The position numbers were made by a program, and so were the translations under genes. Positions 1-8,712 of a stretch of DNA of 64,000 nt are shown here, one piece after another. Within the stretch, counting starts at the first letter, position 1. Every line of letters starts with the position of its first letter. The notes beneath the pieces are model-generated. The model saw only the letters and a list, made by a program, of their open reading frames with translations, was not told where the DNA came from and searched no databases. Origin of the DNA: Paraburkholderia ultramafica (GTDB taxonomy: Bacteria; Pseudomonadota; Gammaproteobacteria; Burkholderiales; Burkholderiaceae); NCBI RefSeq assembly GCF_902859915.1, contig NZ_CADIKK010000004.1:62001-126000 (forward strand), written 5' to 3'.

Positions 1-1
1 A

Positions 2-139
2 GTGGCCAACTCGTCACAGACGAGCGCGGCGTCCGGCGTGAAGCTGCCACCGCTGCCGGCGCCCGAGCCGCCGATGACACGGTATTGGGCCGCGTATGGC
101 GCGTGCATGCAGGCGCGGGGTTACGTCGTCGTACAGTAA
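2..139 (+). CDS. C-terminal fragment of a small exported protein or lipoprotein (partial)
   Basis: An open frame enters from the left edge and stops with TAA at 137-139. The visible 45 residues hold a Ser/Ala/Pro-rich linker and then YWAAYGACMQARGYVVVQ, ending in an aromatic-rich tail with one cysteine. Short tails of the form Y..A...CM..RGY are common at the end of small glycine-zipper or lipoprotein-like envelope proteins of Burkholderiales. That resemblance is from memory, and the family cannot be settled from this end alone. The competing frame through the same bases has no such composition logic. The N-terminus lies outside the window. Confidence 0.5.
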   Translation: MANSSQTSAASGVKLPPLPAPEPPMTRYWAAYGACMQARGYVVVQ

Positions 140-221
140 CCCCCGCGCTTGCAAGCCTCATTGCCGTGCCTTGTTCTTTTGATTGTGGCGTCGGCACTCG
201 ACGCCCGTTAGCGACCTGGCC

Positions 222-1691
222 ATGCTTAGCGACACGACTTCCGATCAGCAAGATTCCCGACGATGCGAACACTGCGGTGCGCCGCTAGCCGGCCGCTTCT
301 CGCCTTGTCCTTCGTGCCGTATGTTCCCAGCCGATACGTTCGGCGCGCGCCCCGCGCCGTCGCGGGGTCTGCCGGTCCCACTGAACAATCTCCAGTCGAT
401 GCTGCCCGCCAGACTGCCGGCGCGCAGGATCTGGAGCCCGTCGTCGCGCGCGCTGGTCAATCGCTACGATGTGATCGAAGAGCCCGTGGCCGCGACGAGC
501 GTCTATCAGCGGCTGCGCCGACCCATCGCGCTGGGGGCGTCGGTGCTGGTGGTGGCATCCGTCGTCTATCTCGGCTTCATCCATCGCAACGATTTGCGCG
601 TCGGCACACCTATCGCGGTATCCGGCAAGGTGCAGACGCAGAACGGCAAGCCGTCCATTGCCGTGGTCCAGAAGCCCGCCACGGTCGTCGCACAGCGACC
701 GTCGAGTGTTGTCGTCCAGCGGCCGTCGAACGTCGTTGCGCAGCGGCCGTCGAACGTCGTTGCGCAACAGCCGTCGAACGCCGTCGCCCAGCGGCCGTCG
801 AACATCGTTGCCCAGTTGCCGTCGAGCTTCGTCGCGCAACAGCCGTCGAACGTCGTCGCCCAGCAGCCGTCGAGCGCCGCCGCCCAGCGACCGTCGAACG
901 TCGCCGCGCAGAGACCGTCGAACATCGTTGCCCAGATGCCGTCGAGCTTCGTCGCCCAGCAGCCGTCGAGCGCCGCCGTCCAGCGACCGTCGAACGTCGC
1001 CGCACAGCAACCGTCGAACGTCGTCGCGCAGAGACCGTCGAACATCGTTGCCCAGCTGCCGTCGAGCGTCGTCGCCCAGCAACCGTCGAGCGTCGTCGTC
1101 CAGAGACCATCGAGCGTCGTCGCCCAGCGACCATCGAACGTCGTCGCCCAGCAGCCGTCGAACGTCCCTGCCCAGCGCCCCACGCCCGTGCGTTCCCCGG
1201 CAGTTGCACCGCCGGCCGCAGCGCCACCCGCGCAGGGCCGCGTCGCGCAGGCGGCGCCCGATGCCAGGCGCGCCGCCAGCAGCCGACCAGCCAACCCGGC
1301 GGACAAACTGCGCGCGGATGTGTCGAGGCATCTGCGCGCCGCGCGCGCCAACCTGCAAGAGAACAATCTGGCAGCGACGAAAACGCGCCTCGCCGCGGCC
1401 ATCGCCGTACAGCCGGATAACCGCGACGCACTGCGTATGCGTTCCACGGTGAGCACTCGCGAACAGCAGCGCGACGCGCTACTCAGCCTCGCGCGCGGCT
1501 GCGGATATATCGGGCGTTGGACATGCGTGTCGCGCAACGCCAGCACCGCGCTGGAGATCGATGCGAGCAGCAAGGAGGCACAGCGTCTCGTGACACTTGC
1601 GACGCGCGAATCCGAACTGCAGATCGCACCGCCGCTAGAGACTCCGTCCGAACCAGTGCCCGACCCGCGCGATGTGATCACGCATCATTGA
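222..1691 (+). CDS. Zinc-ribbon, single-pass membrane protein with 21 tandem octapeptide repeats
   Basis: Function unknown. The ATG at 222 is preferred; an in-frame TTG at 183 would add 13 residues, and neither has a strong Shine-Dalgarno. The 489-residue protein has four parts. An N-terminal zinc ribbon has C-x2-C and C-x2-C pairs (CEHC, CPSC). A Pro/Arg-rich stretch leads to one hydrophobic helix (IALGASVLVVASVVYLGFI, near residues 103-121). A repeat region of Q-x-P-S-x-V-V-A units (nt 669-1172) follows. The Ala-rich helical C-terminal region of about 150 residues looks TPR-like (LRAARANLQENNLAATKTRL). The predicted topology puts the ribbon in the cytoplasm and the repeats and helical domain in the periplasm. 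It could be an envelope-spanning scaffold or regulator. It stands alone, convergent with the EPS glycosyltransferase gene. Confidence 0.75.
   Translation: MLSDTTSDQQDSRRCEHCGAPLAGRFSPCPSCRMFPADTFGARPAPSRGLPVPLNNLQSMLPARLPARRIWSPSSRALVNRYDVIEEPVAATSVYQRLRRPIALGASVLVVASVVYLGFIHRNDLRVGTPIAVSGKVQTQNGKPSIAVVQKPATVVAQRPSSVVVQRPSNVVAQRPSNVVAQQPSNAVAQRPSNIVAQLPSSFVAQQPSNVVAQQPSSAAAQRPSNVAAQRPSNIVAQMPSSFVAQQPSSAAVQRPSNVAAQQPSNVVAQRPSNIVAQLPSSVVAQQPSSVVVQRPSSVVAQRPSNVVAQQPSNVPAQRPTPVRSPAVAPPAAAPPAQGRVAQAAPDARRAASSRPANPADKLRADVSRHLRAARANLQENNLAATKTRLAAAIAVQPDNRDALRMRSTVSTREQQRDALLSLARGCGYIGRWTCVSRNASTALEIDASSKEAQRLVTLATRESELQIAPPLETPSEPVPDPRDVITHH
669..1196 (+). repeat. 24-bp coding tandem repeat, 21 units plus a degenerate one
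   Basis: Twenty-one consecutive in-frame 24-bp units run from 669 to 1172, each encoding Q-(R/Q/L/M)-P-(S/A)-x-x-x-(A/V). A decayed 22nd unit follows to 1196. Proline and glutamine are the most constant positions. The core CCGTCGA is nearly invariant at DNA level, and larger blocks recur (the order QRPSNIVA then Q(L/M)PSS appears three times), suggesting duplication of multi-unit blocks. There are no unique spacers, so this is not a CRISPR array. Confidence 0.9.
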
Positions 1692-1770
1692 TGGCCCGTC
1701 GACCAGTATCGACCATCCGCGCGCGCAACACGCGGCCACACGCTTCGCCGCTCAACGCCCGCCAGATCTG

Positions 1771-2847
1771 CTATCGCGCCGCGATGGCGAGACTCACCTG
1801 ATGCGCGATCGCCCGGTAACGGGCAGCGGTGTCCCTGAGCGTGAGACCGGCGAGCGAGCGTTGCGCCCGTGCCTGCCCCAACGCGGCGACCACGGCATCC
1901 GCATAGCACTGCACGTTGTCGGTATCGACCAGTTGGACGCCTGGAAATCCGTTCGCGAAAGCAAACGCCGGAATCTTGCTCGCCACGATCGGCACGCCGG
2001 AGGCCAGCGCCTCGAGAAACGCCACGCTGTGCGCCTCGGAACGCGACGGCATGACGAACACGTTCGACTCCGACAGCACCGTCGCGACATCGGTGCGCGG
2101 GCCGGCCACCTCGACGCGCTCCGCGATTCCCAACTCTTGCGCCAGCGCAATGACCTCGCGCTGATAGTCGGGATCTTCGACCACCCCATACAGCACGAGG
2201 CGCGCATCGGTCACCTCCTTGAGCACCTCGCGAAATGCGCGCACCGTCAGCAGCTGATTCTTCACCGCCGCATACCTGCCGATCTGCGCGACCTGCGGAG
2301 CGGCGCCGCTGCGCCCGGCGCCGTCGGTAAACGCAAAGCGCGCAAGGTCGACGCCGTTGGGCACGACGGTCATCGAAGGATGCGGGCCGATGGCCTGCAC
2401 ATAGTCCGTCACGCCTTGCTCCGACACGCTGATCACGACCCGCGCGCGGCCCGAGAGGATATGCTCGACGCGCCTGAACAGCGGACGCTCGAAATCGTTG
2501 GTCGCCGAATGCATGACGTACACGACCGGCACGTGCAGCGGCAACGCACGCGCATAAAACGACGGAATGGTTGCATGCGCGAAGATCACATCCGGACGGA
2601 AGCGCCGCACCACGACGAACAGATTCCACAGCTTGATAGCCGCGCGATGCCGCCGCCGCGGAAACCAGCACTGCACGCCATGGCTTTCCAGCTCGGCTTG
2701 CAAGGACATGAAGTCGGCATGCGCGGGCAGCAGCGACGCCACCCCCACCGCCATGCCCTCGGCGCATTGATCGAGCGCGAGGTCCTTCGCGAGAACTTCC
2801 GCTCCCGACAAACGCGGCGCGAGGACAAGATGAAAAACGCGCATCAT
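1771..2847 (-). CDS. Glycosyltransferase family 4 protein
   Basis: A cytoplasmic GT-B glycosyltransferase (358 aa) expected to add one sugar to the lipid-linked EPS repeat unit. The N-terminus MMRVFHLVLAPRLSGAEVLA carries the glycine-containing donor-domain loop of GT4 enzymes. The C-terminal half has the GT4 signature around RSEAHSVAFLEALASGVPIV, with the E-x7-E motif that binds nucleotide sugar. The start at 2847 is fixed by an ATGA overlap with the stop of the flippase gene upstream, so the two are translationally coupled; the longer open frame to 3114 is not used. A close paralogue (same PRLSGAEVL segment, similar length) lies at 32175-33260. Donor and acceptor cannot be told. Confidence 0.88.
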   Translation of the reverse strand: MMRVFHLVLAPRLSGAEVLAKDLALDQCAEGMAVGVASLLPAHADFMSLQAELESHGVQCWFPRRRHRAAIKLWNLFVVVRRFRPDVIFAHATIPSFYARALPLHVPVVYVMHSATNDFERPLFRRVEHILSGRARVVISVSEQGVTDYVQAIGPHPSMTVVPNGVDLARFAFTDGAGRSGAAPQVAQIGRYAAVKNQLLTVRAFREVLKEVTDARLVLYGVVEDPDYQREVIALAQELGIAERVEVAGPRTDVATVLSESNVFVMPSRSEAHSVAFLEALASGVPIVASKIPAFAFANGFPGVQLVDTDNVQCYADAVVAALGQARAQRSLAGLTLRDTAARYRAIAHQVSLAIAAR

Positions 2848-4181
2848 TGCGTCCTTGCAGTGAGCGTCCTGAACAGCATCCACACCGCCGCGCAGCCAAG
2901 GCCAAGCGTCATCGACCAGGCAATGCCCGTCACGCCCCACCAGTGCACCGCGGGTGGTGCGCTGGCGAGCAGCACGACGACCTGAATCGCCGACGCATGC
3001 ACGGTCGCCTTCGCATCGCCCACCGCGCGCAGATAGGCCACGAGTACCGCAATCAGCGCGCCGATCGCCATGTTGATCACGAGGATTCTGAATAGCGGCA
3101 CCGCGGGCAGCCATGCCGCGCCGAGAATCAACGAGAACAGCGGCTCGGCGATCAGCCTCAGCATCGCGACGAAGACCGTCAGCCCGATCGCGATCAGCAA
3201 CAGATAGAGCTTGATGATCCGCGACGCCGCCTGCGGACTTCTACGGTGATGCGCGGCGAAAGTGGGGAACAGATATTGCGACATCGCGATCGCGGCGTCG
3301 GCGAGCAACATCTGCGCAAGCCGCGACGACATCTGATAGCTGCCCAGTTGCACCGGTCCAAGCAGTTTGCCGACCACCACCTTGTCGAACTGATTCAGCA
3401 GCAGGTTGATCACACTGCTCGCCCAGATCCAGCGGCTGAAGCCGACATAGTGACCAATTCCCGACCAGACGGCGCGCATCGGCGGGCGCGGTTTCATGGT
3501 CGCCCAGGTCAGCGTGCTCTTCAGGCTCTCGCCGGCCACGAGGCCGATCAGCACCGAGGCCGCGCCAGCGCCGAAATACGCCAGCCCGATCCCGATCGAA
3601 CAATCGACGAAAGCCGCCGCGACCTCGACCCCGGCAATATGCTGGAAGCGCCGCTCGCGCTGCACCACGTAGTAAGTGGGCGACGCCAGGCCGCGCAACA
3701 GCGGCAGCAGCGCGGCGAGCTGGATCAGCACCAGCGAACCGTTCAGGTGGAACTGGCTGCTCAGCAACGGCGCGAGCGCGACCAGCAGCAGCGAAATGAG
3801 CACGCCGCGCGCGGTCAGCGTCGTCCACACCGCGCCGAGCTGCGAGCGCGACGGCGGATGTTCGCCCTGAATGACAGCTTGCGCGAGACCGGTGTCGGAC
3901 AGCGCCTCGGCAATCGCTACCGCGAGCAGCGCTACGCTTACGCTGCCGATCGCCGCCGGTCCCAGCATCCGGCCAATCGCAAGAAACTTGATCGCCACAA
4001 GTCCACGCACGGCGAACTGTTGCAGGAGCACCCACGTCGCGGCACTCGCGCCGAAGCTGCCCGCTATCGTGAACGCCGGAAGCCTGATCGCCCGCAAGCT
4101 GAATCTCCGTCGAGTCGCCACGCTGCCGGATCGGCTATGCCACAGCGATTTAAAAGGTCGCTGCAAACGCCGCCGGCGCAT
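2844..4181 (-). CDS. Wzx-type polysaccharide flippase (oligosaccharide flippase family)
   Basis: A 445-residue polytopic inner-membrane protein that should flip the undecaprenyl-linked EPS repeat unit to the periplasm. A basic N-terminus of about 50 residues precedes roughly 12 hydrophobic segments. It has the features of the Wzx/RfbX/lipopolysaccharide O-unit flippase group: a conserved early region (GRMLGPAAIGSVSVALLA), the central LLNQFDKVVVGKLLGPVQLG segment typical of the family, and a late Y-L-R-A-V-G-D helix. It is coupled to the downstream glycosyltransferase by a 4-bp overlap. It faces away from the GT gene at 4426, so 4182-4425 is a divergent promoter region. A start a little downstream is possible, because the first 30 residues are Arg-rich. 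Confidence 0.87.
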   Translation of the reverse strand: MRRRRLQRPFKSLWHSRSGSVATRRRFSLRAIRLPAFTIAGSFGASAATWVLLQQFAVRGLVAIKFLAIGRMLGPAAIGSVSVALLAVAIAEALSDTGLAQAVIQGEHPPSRSQLGAVWTTLTARGVLISLLLVALAPLLSSQFHLNGSLVLIQLAALLPLLRGLASPTYYVVQRERRFQHIAGVEVAAAFVDCSIGIGLAYFGAGAASVLIGLVAGESLKSTLTWATMKPRPPMRAVWSGIGHYVGFSRWIWASSVINLLLNQFDKVVVGKLLGPVQLGSYQMSSRLAQMLLADAAIAMSQYLFPTFAAHHRRSPQAASRIIKLYLLLIAIGLTVFVAMLRLIAEPLFSLILGAAWLPAVPLFRILVINMAIGALIAVLVAYLRAVGDAKATVHASAIQVVVLLASAPPAVHWWGVTGIAWSMTLGLGCAAVWMLFRTLTARTQ

Positions 4182-4312
4182 AATTAGTCAGGTTGCACCA
4201 GCAAGCTGGCGAGTTTTTTCATTGCACTGCATGCACGACCTTACCGCGAGAGAATCGGCAACAACCGCCATCAGCTAGGCCAGTTCAGCCGGGGCCATGG
4301 CGCACCAGTACG

Positions 4313-4333
4313 TTGCCCCACAAAGCGGGGCAA
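4313..4333. other. Short inverted repeat in the divergent wzx/GT intergenic region
   Basis: Arms TTGCCCC (4313-4319) and GGGGCAA (4327-4333) flank a 7-nt loop about 90 bp upstream of the glycosyltransferase start at 4426. No T-run follows, so it is more likely an operator or a leader hairpin than a terminator, if functional at all. Confidence 0.3.
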
Positions 4334-4425
4334 ATTGGCGATTCCATGCACCTCGGCGATGCTAACGTTGGTTCAGCTAGCGCCGCGGGACGGTCGTCGC
4401 CGAGGTCCTTTTCTGCATAACGCAC

Positions 4426-5628
4426 ATGGCTGCCGACGCGATGGAACAAGACTACGTCCTGATTGTGGAACCGAATCTCACCGGCCATCGCTGGCGCTAT
4501 GTCGAGTGGACCATGCAGGCCTGCGCGGAGGCCGGCTATCCATGCATGCTCGTGACTGAGTGCGCCAACGAAGACCACCGGCTGGCCCGGCAAATCAACG
4601 CTGCAAACCAGCCCGATCAGCAGATCGCCTTTGTCGATCCTGAAGAGCAGCCCCGCCACCGGCTCGGCTCCAACCAGTACGCAAGCTTTCACCGCTATTT
4701 CAAGCGCGTGCATACGATCATCAGCCGCATGCAGTCGATCCGACTCGTGGTCGTGCCGTACGCCGATTATTTCTTCTACGCGCTGCCGTTCCTCGGTTCT
4801 CCGTTCGGCACGACGCCATGGATCGGCATCACGATGCGCTCGACGTTCCACCATAACAAGGTCGGCATCAAGGCGCCCGATCGCCCGCTCGTCAATGCGG
4901 TCAAGGCGCTGCTGTTCAAGCGCGCGATCCGCACGACCGGACTGCGCACGCTGCTGACGATCGATCCCACCTTGCCGGAATGGTCGGCGCGCCATGCGTC
5001 GAAGCACAGCGCGGCCGTCGCCTATGTGGCCGACCCGTTTCCCGACGAGCGTGCCGAAAACCCCGTGCAGGCGCGCGAGCGTCTCGGCCTCGACCCAGAG
5101 CAGCGCTATCTGCTGGTGTACGGCTCGATCACGGAACGCAAAGGGATTTACGAACTGGTCCACGCGCTGACGCGCCTCGAACATGCGCCCGCGCTGATCG
5201 TCGCCGGCGAGCAGGATACGGGCACGCGCCATTTCATGCGTAATCATGTGCGCAGCCTCAAGCCCGCGCCGCTGGTGCTCGACGCGTTCATTTCCAACGA
5301 CATCGAACGCGATCTGTTCTCCGCCTGCGACGCGGTCTGGCTGGGCTACAAGGGGCACTACGGGATGAGCGGCGTGCTCGTGCAGGCCTACCGGTTCGGC
5401 AAGCCGGTGATTGCGACGGAAGACGGTTTGATCGGCTGGTTCAGCCGGCGCTGCGAACTGGGACCGATTCTGAGCGACCTGAGCTCCGCGTCGATCGGCA
5501 AGGCCATCACCGAAACCATGACCTCGTGGCCGCACGCGCCCGAGGCTGTTCCGTCCGCGCGCGAAGACCTGTTGTCACGGCATACGCTCGGACAGTTCAA
5601 GCAGACCCTGTTGCAGCAGATGGCCTGA
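4426..5628 (+). CDS. Glycosyltransferase (GT-B fold, group 1/GT4-like)
   Basis: A cytoplasmic glycosyltransferase of 400 residues. The N-terminal half starts VLIVEPNLTGHRWRYVEWTM, with the G-H loop seen in GT-B enzymes. The C-terminal half has LLVYGSITERKGIYELVHAL, the phosphate-binding K-G segment of GT4 proteins, and later KGHYGMSGVLVQAYRFGKPV in place of the usual E-x7-E motif. The divergence suggests an unusual donor or acceptor. The ATG at 4426 is used; an ATG at 4441 is an alternative. The gene stands alone on the plus strand between wzx and the acyltransferase and converges with the latter. Confidence 0.8.
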   Translation: MAADAMEQDYVLIVEPNLTGHRWRYVEWTMQACAEAGYPCMLVTECANEDHRLARQINAANQPDQQIAFVDPEEQPRHRLGSNQYASFHRYFKRVHTIISRMQSIRLVVVPYADYFFYALPFLGSPFGTTPWIGITMRSTFHHNKVGIKAPDRPLVNAVKALLFKRAIRTTGLRTLLTIDPTLPEWSARHASKHSAAVAYVADPFPDERAENPVQARERLGLDPEQRYLLVYGSITERKGIYELVHALTRLEHAPALIVAGEQDTGTRHFMRNHVRSLKPAPLVLDAFISNDIERDLFSACDAVWLGYKGHYGMSGVLVQAYRFGKPVIATEDGLIGWFSRRCELGPILSDLSSASIGKAITETMTSWPHAPEAVPSAREDLLSRHTLGQFKQTLLQQMA

Positions 5629-5786
5629 GCCGGTATCGGGTCTTTTGCTTTCGGGAACACACGGCGACGTCCATCGCTCAGCGACCGACGCCGCAGTCGT
5701 TGGCGCGGCGGGCGTCGCGCAGGACGGTGGTGCGGCCGGCCGCCCTCGTCGGCAACCGGTCAACGCATGTCGCCCACGTATGTTGT

Positions 5787-6938
5787 TCAGGACAACTGGC
5801 CGCCGGCGGGCACTTCTTTGCGCACCGAACTGCCGCGCTTTTCCGGGAACAGCGCGTTGCGCATCCGCAGGAACGGATACTCGATCGCGCGTGTGGTCAC
5901 GTAGCCGATTGCGATGGCGAGCGCGAATTGCGCGCTCAGCGCGACAATCCAGACCAGGCTCGGCGGGAAACCGAGCGCGGTCACCTTGCGGATCAGTATG
6001 TCGCCGGGCGCGAGCGCAAGCGAATGCCACAGGTAAATACCGTACGAATAAAGCCCGATCCAGGCGATCCCGCGATACACCCACGTCGAGCGCAGCGAGC
6101 CGGAATATTCCAGAGTCAGCACGATCAACGCGGCAAACCCGAGCGCCTGAATCGTGTAGCCGATGCTCTGGTCGAGCGCGATATGTGGGGTCGCGAAGGC
6201 GAGCCACGCGCAGAGCACGCCGACGCTGCCGATCAGCAGCCATTTGCGCTTCGCGAGCTGATGATAGATACCCGGCTTCATCCAGTAGATCACGGACAGA
6301 ATCACGCCGAACAGCAAGCTGTCGATACGGTATTGGGTGTACGCGAAAGTCCCCTCCAGATTACCGTTCGCGACGGCGAAGCTGCGCGCGGTGAGCACCA
6401 CCACGCAGACCGCCGTGAGGATACTGACGATCGTCCACGCGCGCAGACGCCAGCGCGCGAACAGCAACAGCAGCGCCGGCAGCACCAGATAAAAGTGTTC
6501 TTCGACCGCGAGGCTCCAGGTCTGGGTGATCGACGTGCCCAGATAGTTCTGCATATGGGTCAGGTTCTGAAACAGGAAGGTATTCCACGGGTGGCGCCCG
6601 GCCAGCATATGAAAGACGATCAGCACGTAATACGCGGGCCAGATGCGGAAAATCCGCCTGATAATGAAGCGCCGCGCGTCGATGTGACCTGTTTCGGCGT
6701 ACTGGCGCAGCAGCAGGCCGCCGACCAGAAAGCCGCTCAGCGTGAAGAACAGGTTCACGCCTTCGCGGCCGAAATTCTTCAGCGGGTATTCAATAATCTG
6801 GAGCAGGTAATTGCTGGTATGAACAGTATGAAAGTGATAGCCCATCACCGCGATAATCGCGATACCGCGAATGAAGTCGAGCTCGATCGCCCGGACGGCC
6901 ATTTTTTTTGCGGGCCCCGGCCCGCGAAATAACTTCAT
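5787..6938 (-). CDS. Acyltransferase 3 family membrane protein (EPS O-acyltransferase)
   Basis: An integral membrane acyltransferase of the OafA/ExoZ/NolL family, expected to O-acetylate or otherwise acylate a sugar of the EPS unit from acyl-CoA. The 383-residue protein shows the family's opening, RAIELDFIRGIAIIAVMGYHF, with the conserved R near the first helix and the H of the first transmembrane segment. The middle motif is F-F-x-L-S-G-F-L-V-G-G (NLFFTLSGFLVGG), and TWSLAVEEHFYLVLPALLLL carries the W-S-L-x-V-E-E-x-F-Y signature. About ten hydrophobic helices are present. The start at 6938 has a clear Shine-Dalgarno (GGGGAG, 5-6 nt upstream); the open frame extends to 7151 without support. 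It lies back to back with wzy at 7219. Confidence 0.9.
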   Translation of the reverse strand: MKLFRGPGPAKKMAVRAIELDFIRGIAIIAVMGYHFHTVHTSNYLLQIIEYPLKNFGREGVNLFFTLSGFLVGGLLLRQYAETGHIDARRFIIRRIFRIWPAYYVLIVFHMLAGRHPWNTFLFQNLTHMQNYLGTSITQTWSLAVEEHFYLVLPALLLLFARWRLRAWTIVSILTAVCVVVLTARSFAVANGNLEGTFAYTQYRIDSLLFGVILSVIYWMKPGIYHQLAKRKWLLIGSVGVLCAWLAFATPHIALDQSIGYTIQALGFAALIVLTLEYSGSLRSTWVYRGIAWIGLYSYGIYLWHSLALAPGDILIRKVTALGFPPSLVWIVALSAQFALAIAIGYVTTRAIEYPFLRMRNALFPEKRGSSVRKEVPAGGQLS

Positions 6939-7218
6939 GTTGTTCTCCCCTTCACCTGTCGCGGGCGCATGGCCCTTTTTGCATCTTCGGTGGCGGCACG
7001 CTGGCGCGCGCGCCAACTTCAAGGCATTGGCCGACAACATGCTCAAGTGTGCGCGCGTCTTGCAGTGGCCGCCCTTGCCACGGTCGCCAGAACCCAGGCA
7101 ATCGGCGACGAATGCGGTCCCGGCAACTAACAACCAGGGAGATTCCCCCACAATGGGTCAGTGCGAGACCGTCCGCTAAGACCGACGGCGAATGGACGGC
7201 GACGGGGAGGAATCAGCG

Positions 7219-8712
7219 ATGCGCCATCAGTATGCAACGCCATGGATATGGATTTTTCTGTTACCACTAGCACTGGACTATAAGGCGACCGACGCGAATA
7301 CGGGCCACTTCGCGCAATCCGCGCTCGTCTTGCCCGCGGCCGCAGCGGGTCTTGCGCTGCTGCTGATCGCGCCCCGCTTTCACGAGCGCTCGCGGCTGCG
7401 TTCGGTCGTCACCATCAGCATGCTGCTGTGCGTGTTCGGCAGCATCGTCGCCCAACTGGTTCAGGACAACGACACCGGCAACTATCTGCGCACCCTGCTG
7501 CCATTCATGCTGTTCATGCTGGGCTACCTCGTCGCCTGCCGCCCGTGGAGCGAATACCGGCTCTCGCAGTTCGAAAAGGCGCTGTTCGTCGCCAACGTGA
7601 TCAGCCTCGTGTTCACTTTCGTCTACGGAATGGCGACGGGCGGCGGTCTCGAAGACGTGCGCTACCGGATCATCTCCGTGACGCTGCTCGGATTGCAAGG
7701 CGTGCTGCTGCACGAATTCGTCGTGGCGCGGCGCTTCTCATTCTTCACCGTCGCGGTGTTCGCGGGCACCATCATCGTCGAATTGCTCAGCGTGACCCGC
7801 AGTCTGCTCGTCGGCACGGTGCTGCTGTTCCTGCTCGCGATGGCGCTGAGCGCGCCGACCATCCGCGATATCTGGCGCGCGCTCGCCCGCAGCCTGGTGG
7901 TCGGCGCGGTGCTGGCCGGCATGGCCGGCGTCGCGGCCTTGAGCTTTCCGACCGTCGCGGAGCACTGGACGCAGCGCATTTTCGCGTCCGAGGAAACCGC
8001 CTCCGGCAAGGACCCGACCACGATCACGCGTCTGGCTGAAATGCGCAATCAGTACGACCAGGTGACCTCGTCGGCGGACGCGCTGCTGTTCGGCGAAGGC
8101 TACGGCCATTACTATCGCTACTCGCCCGTCTATCTGCCGGACCTCGCGGGCCAGTTCAGCGAAAAGGACTTCTACGCGATCAACGAATGGGCCGCGGGTC
8201 ACAACTTCTGGGTCTATCAACTGTTCGCGGGCGGCCTGGTGTTCGGCATCGGCATGCCATTGGCCACGCTGGCCGCGCTGGCGATCTGCTTCTTCTCGTA
8301 CCGCTACTGGCGCTCGGTCGTGCCCGACGCGCCGCTGCTGCCGGTGCTCGGGCGCGCCATCATGTTGTTTGCCGCGTTGCCGGCCACGTCGATCGGCGGC
8401 AATCCGCTCGGCCCGCGTTTCTCGGGCCTGGTCTTCGGCGTCGCCCTCGGCTTGATGATCGCGACCCACGCGCGCCTGCAACGCGCGCTGCCGGCGCGCA
8501 TCAAGCGCCCCCCACGGCCGCCGCAGCATCATCCGGCCGCGATGCCCGAGTTGCCGGGCCGCATCCAGCCCGGCATGGGACGCGCCGACCTTGCGTCCAC
8601 GCTCGGCATGTCGCACGCGGAAAGCACCGCGTCCAAGCCGAACCAGATCAGCGCTCTGGTGTCGCGCAGTTCGCCGGCGCGACACTCCAACCGACCGAAT
8701 ATCGTCCGATGA
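7219..8712 (+). CDS. Wzy-type polymerase / O-antigen ligase-like membrane protein
   Basis: A 497-residue polytopic membrane protein and the likely polymerase of the first EPS locus. It has about ten hydrophobic helices and a large periplasmic loop between residues about 250 and 340 that carries charged and aromatic residues (EGYGHYYRYSPVYLPDLAG), as Wzy/WaaL proteins do. There is no other polymerase candidate in this locus, which supports the call although Wzy sequences are poorly conserved. The start at 7219 is set by GGAGG 8 nt upstream. The last 60 residues are hydrophilic and Pro/Arg-rich. The stop overlaps the start of the next glycosyltransferase (ATGA), so the two are coupled. Confidence 0.8.
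   Translation: MRHQYATPWIWIFLLPLALDYKATDANTGHFAQSALVLPAAAAGLALLLIAPRFHERSRLRSVVTISMLLCVFGSIVAQLVQDNDTGNYLRTLLPFMLFMLGYLVACRPWSEYRLSQFEKALFVANVISLVFTFVYGMATGGGLEDVRYRIISVTLLGLQGVLLHEFVVARRFSFFTVAVFAGTIIVELLSVTRSLLVGTVLLFLLAMALSAPTIRDIWRALARSLVVGAVLAGMAGVAALSFPTVAEHWTQRIFASEETASGKDPTTITRLAEMRNQYDQVTSSADALLFGEGYGHYYRYSPVYLPDLAGQFSEKDFYAINEWAAGHNFWVYQLFAGGLVFGIGMPLATLAALAICFFSYRYWRSVVPDAPLLPVLGRAIMLFAALPATSIGGNPLGPRFSGLVFGVALGLMIATHARLQRALPARIKRPPRPPQHHPAAMPELPGRIQPGMGRADLASTLGMSHAESTASKPNQISALVSRSSPARHSNRPNIVR

Noticed and set aside
669..1172. CRISPR-like regular repeat
   Set aside because: Units are back to back with no unique spacers and keep one reading frame; it is a coding octapeptide array.
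1801..2985. Long plus-strand frame opposite the GT4 gene
   Set aside because: It is rich in Arg/His, as expected for an antisense shadow in GC-rich DNA; the opposite strand has clear GT4 motifs.
4182..4425. JUMPstart/ops element for RfaH control of EPS
   Set aside because: No GGCGGTAG-type ops sequence was found by eye in this or the other EPS promoter regions.
4285..5535. Long minus-strand frame opposite the glycosyltransferase at 4426
   Set aside because: Antisense shadow with Arg/Gln/Ala bias and no domain; the plus strand holds the real gene.
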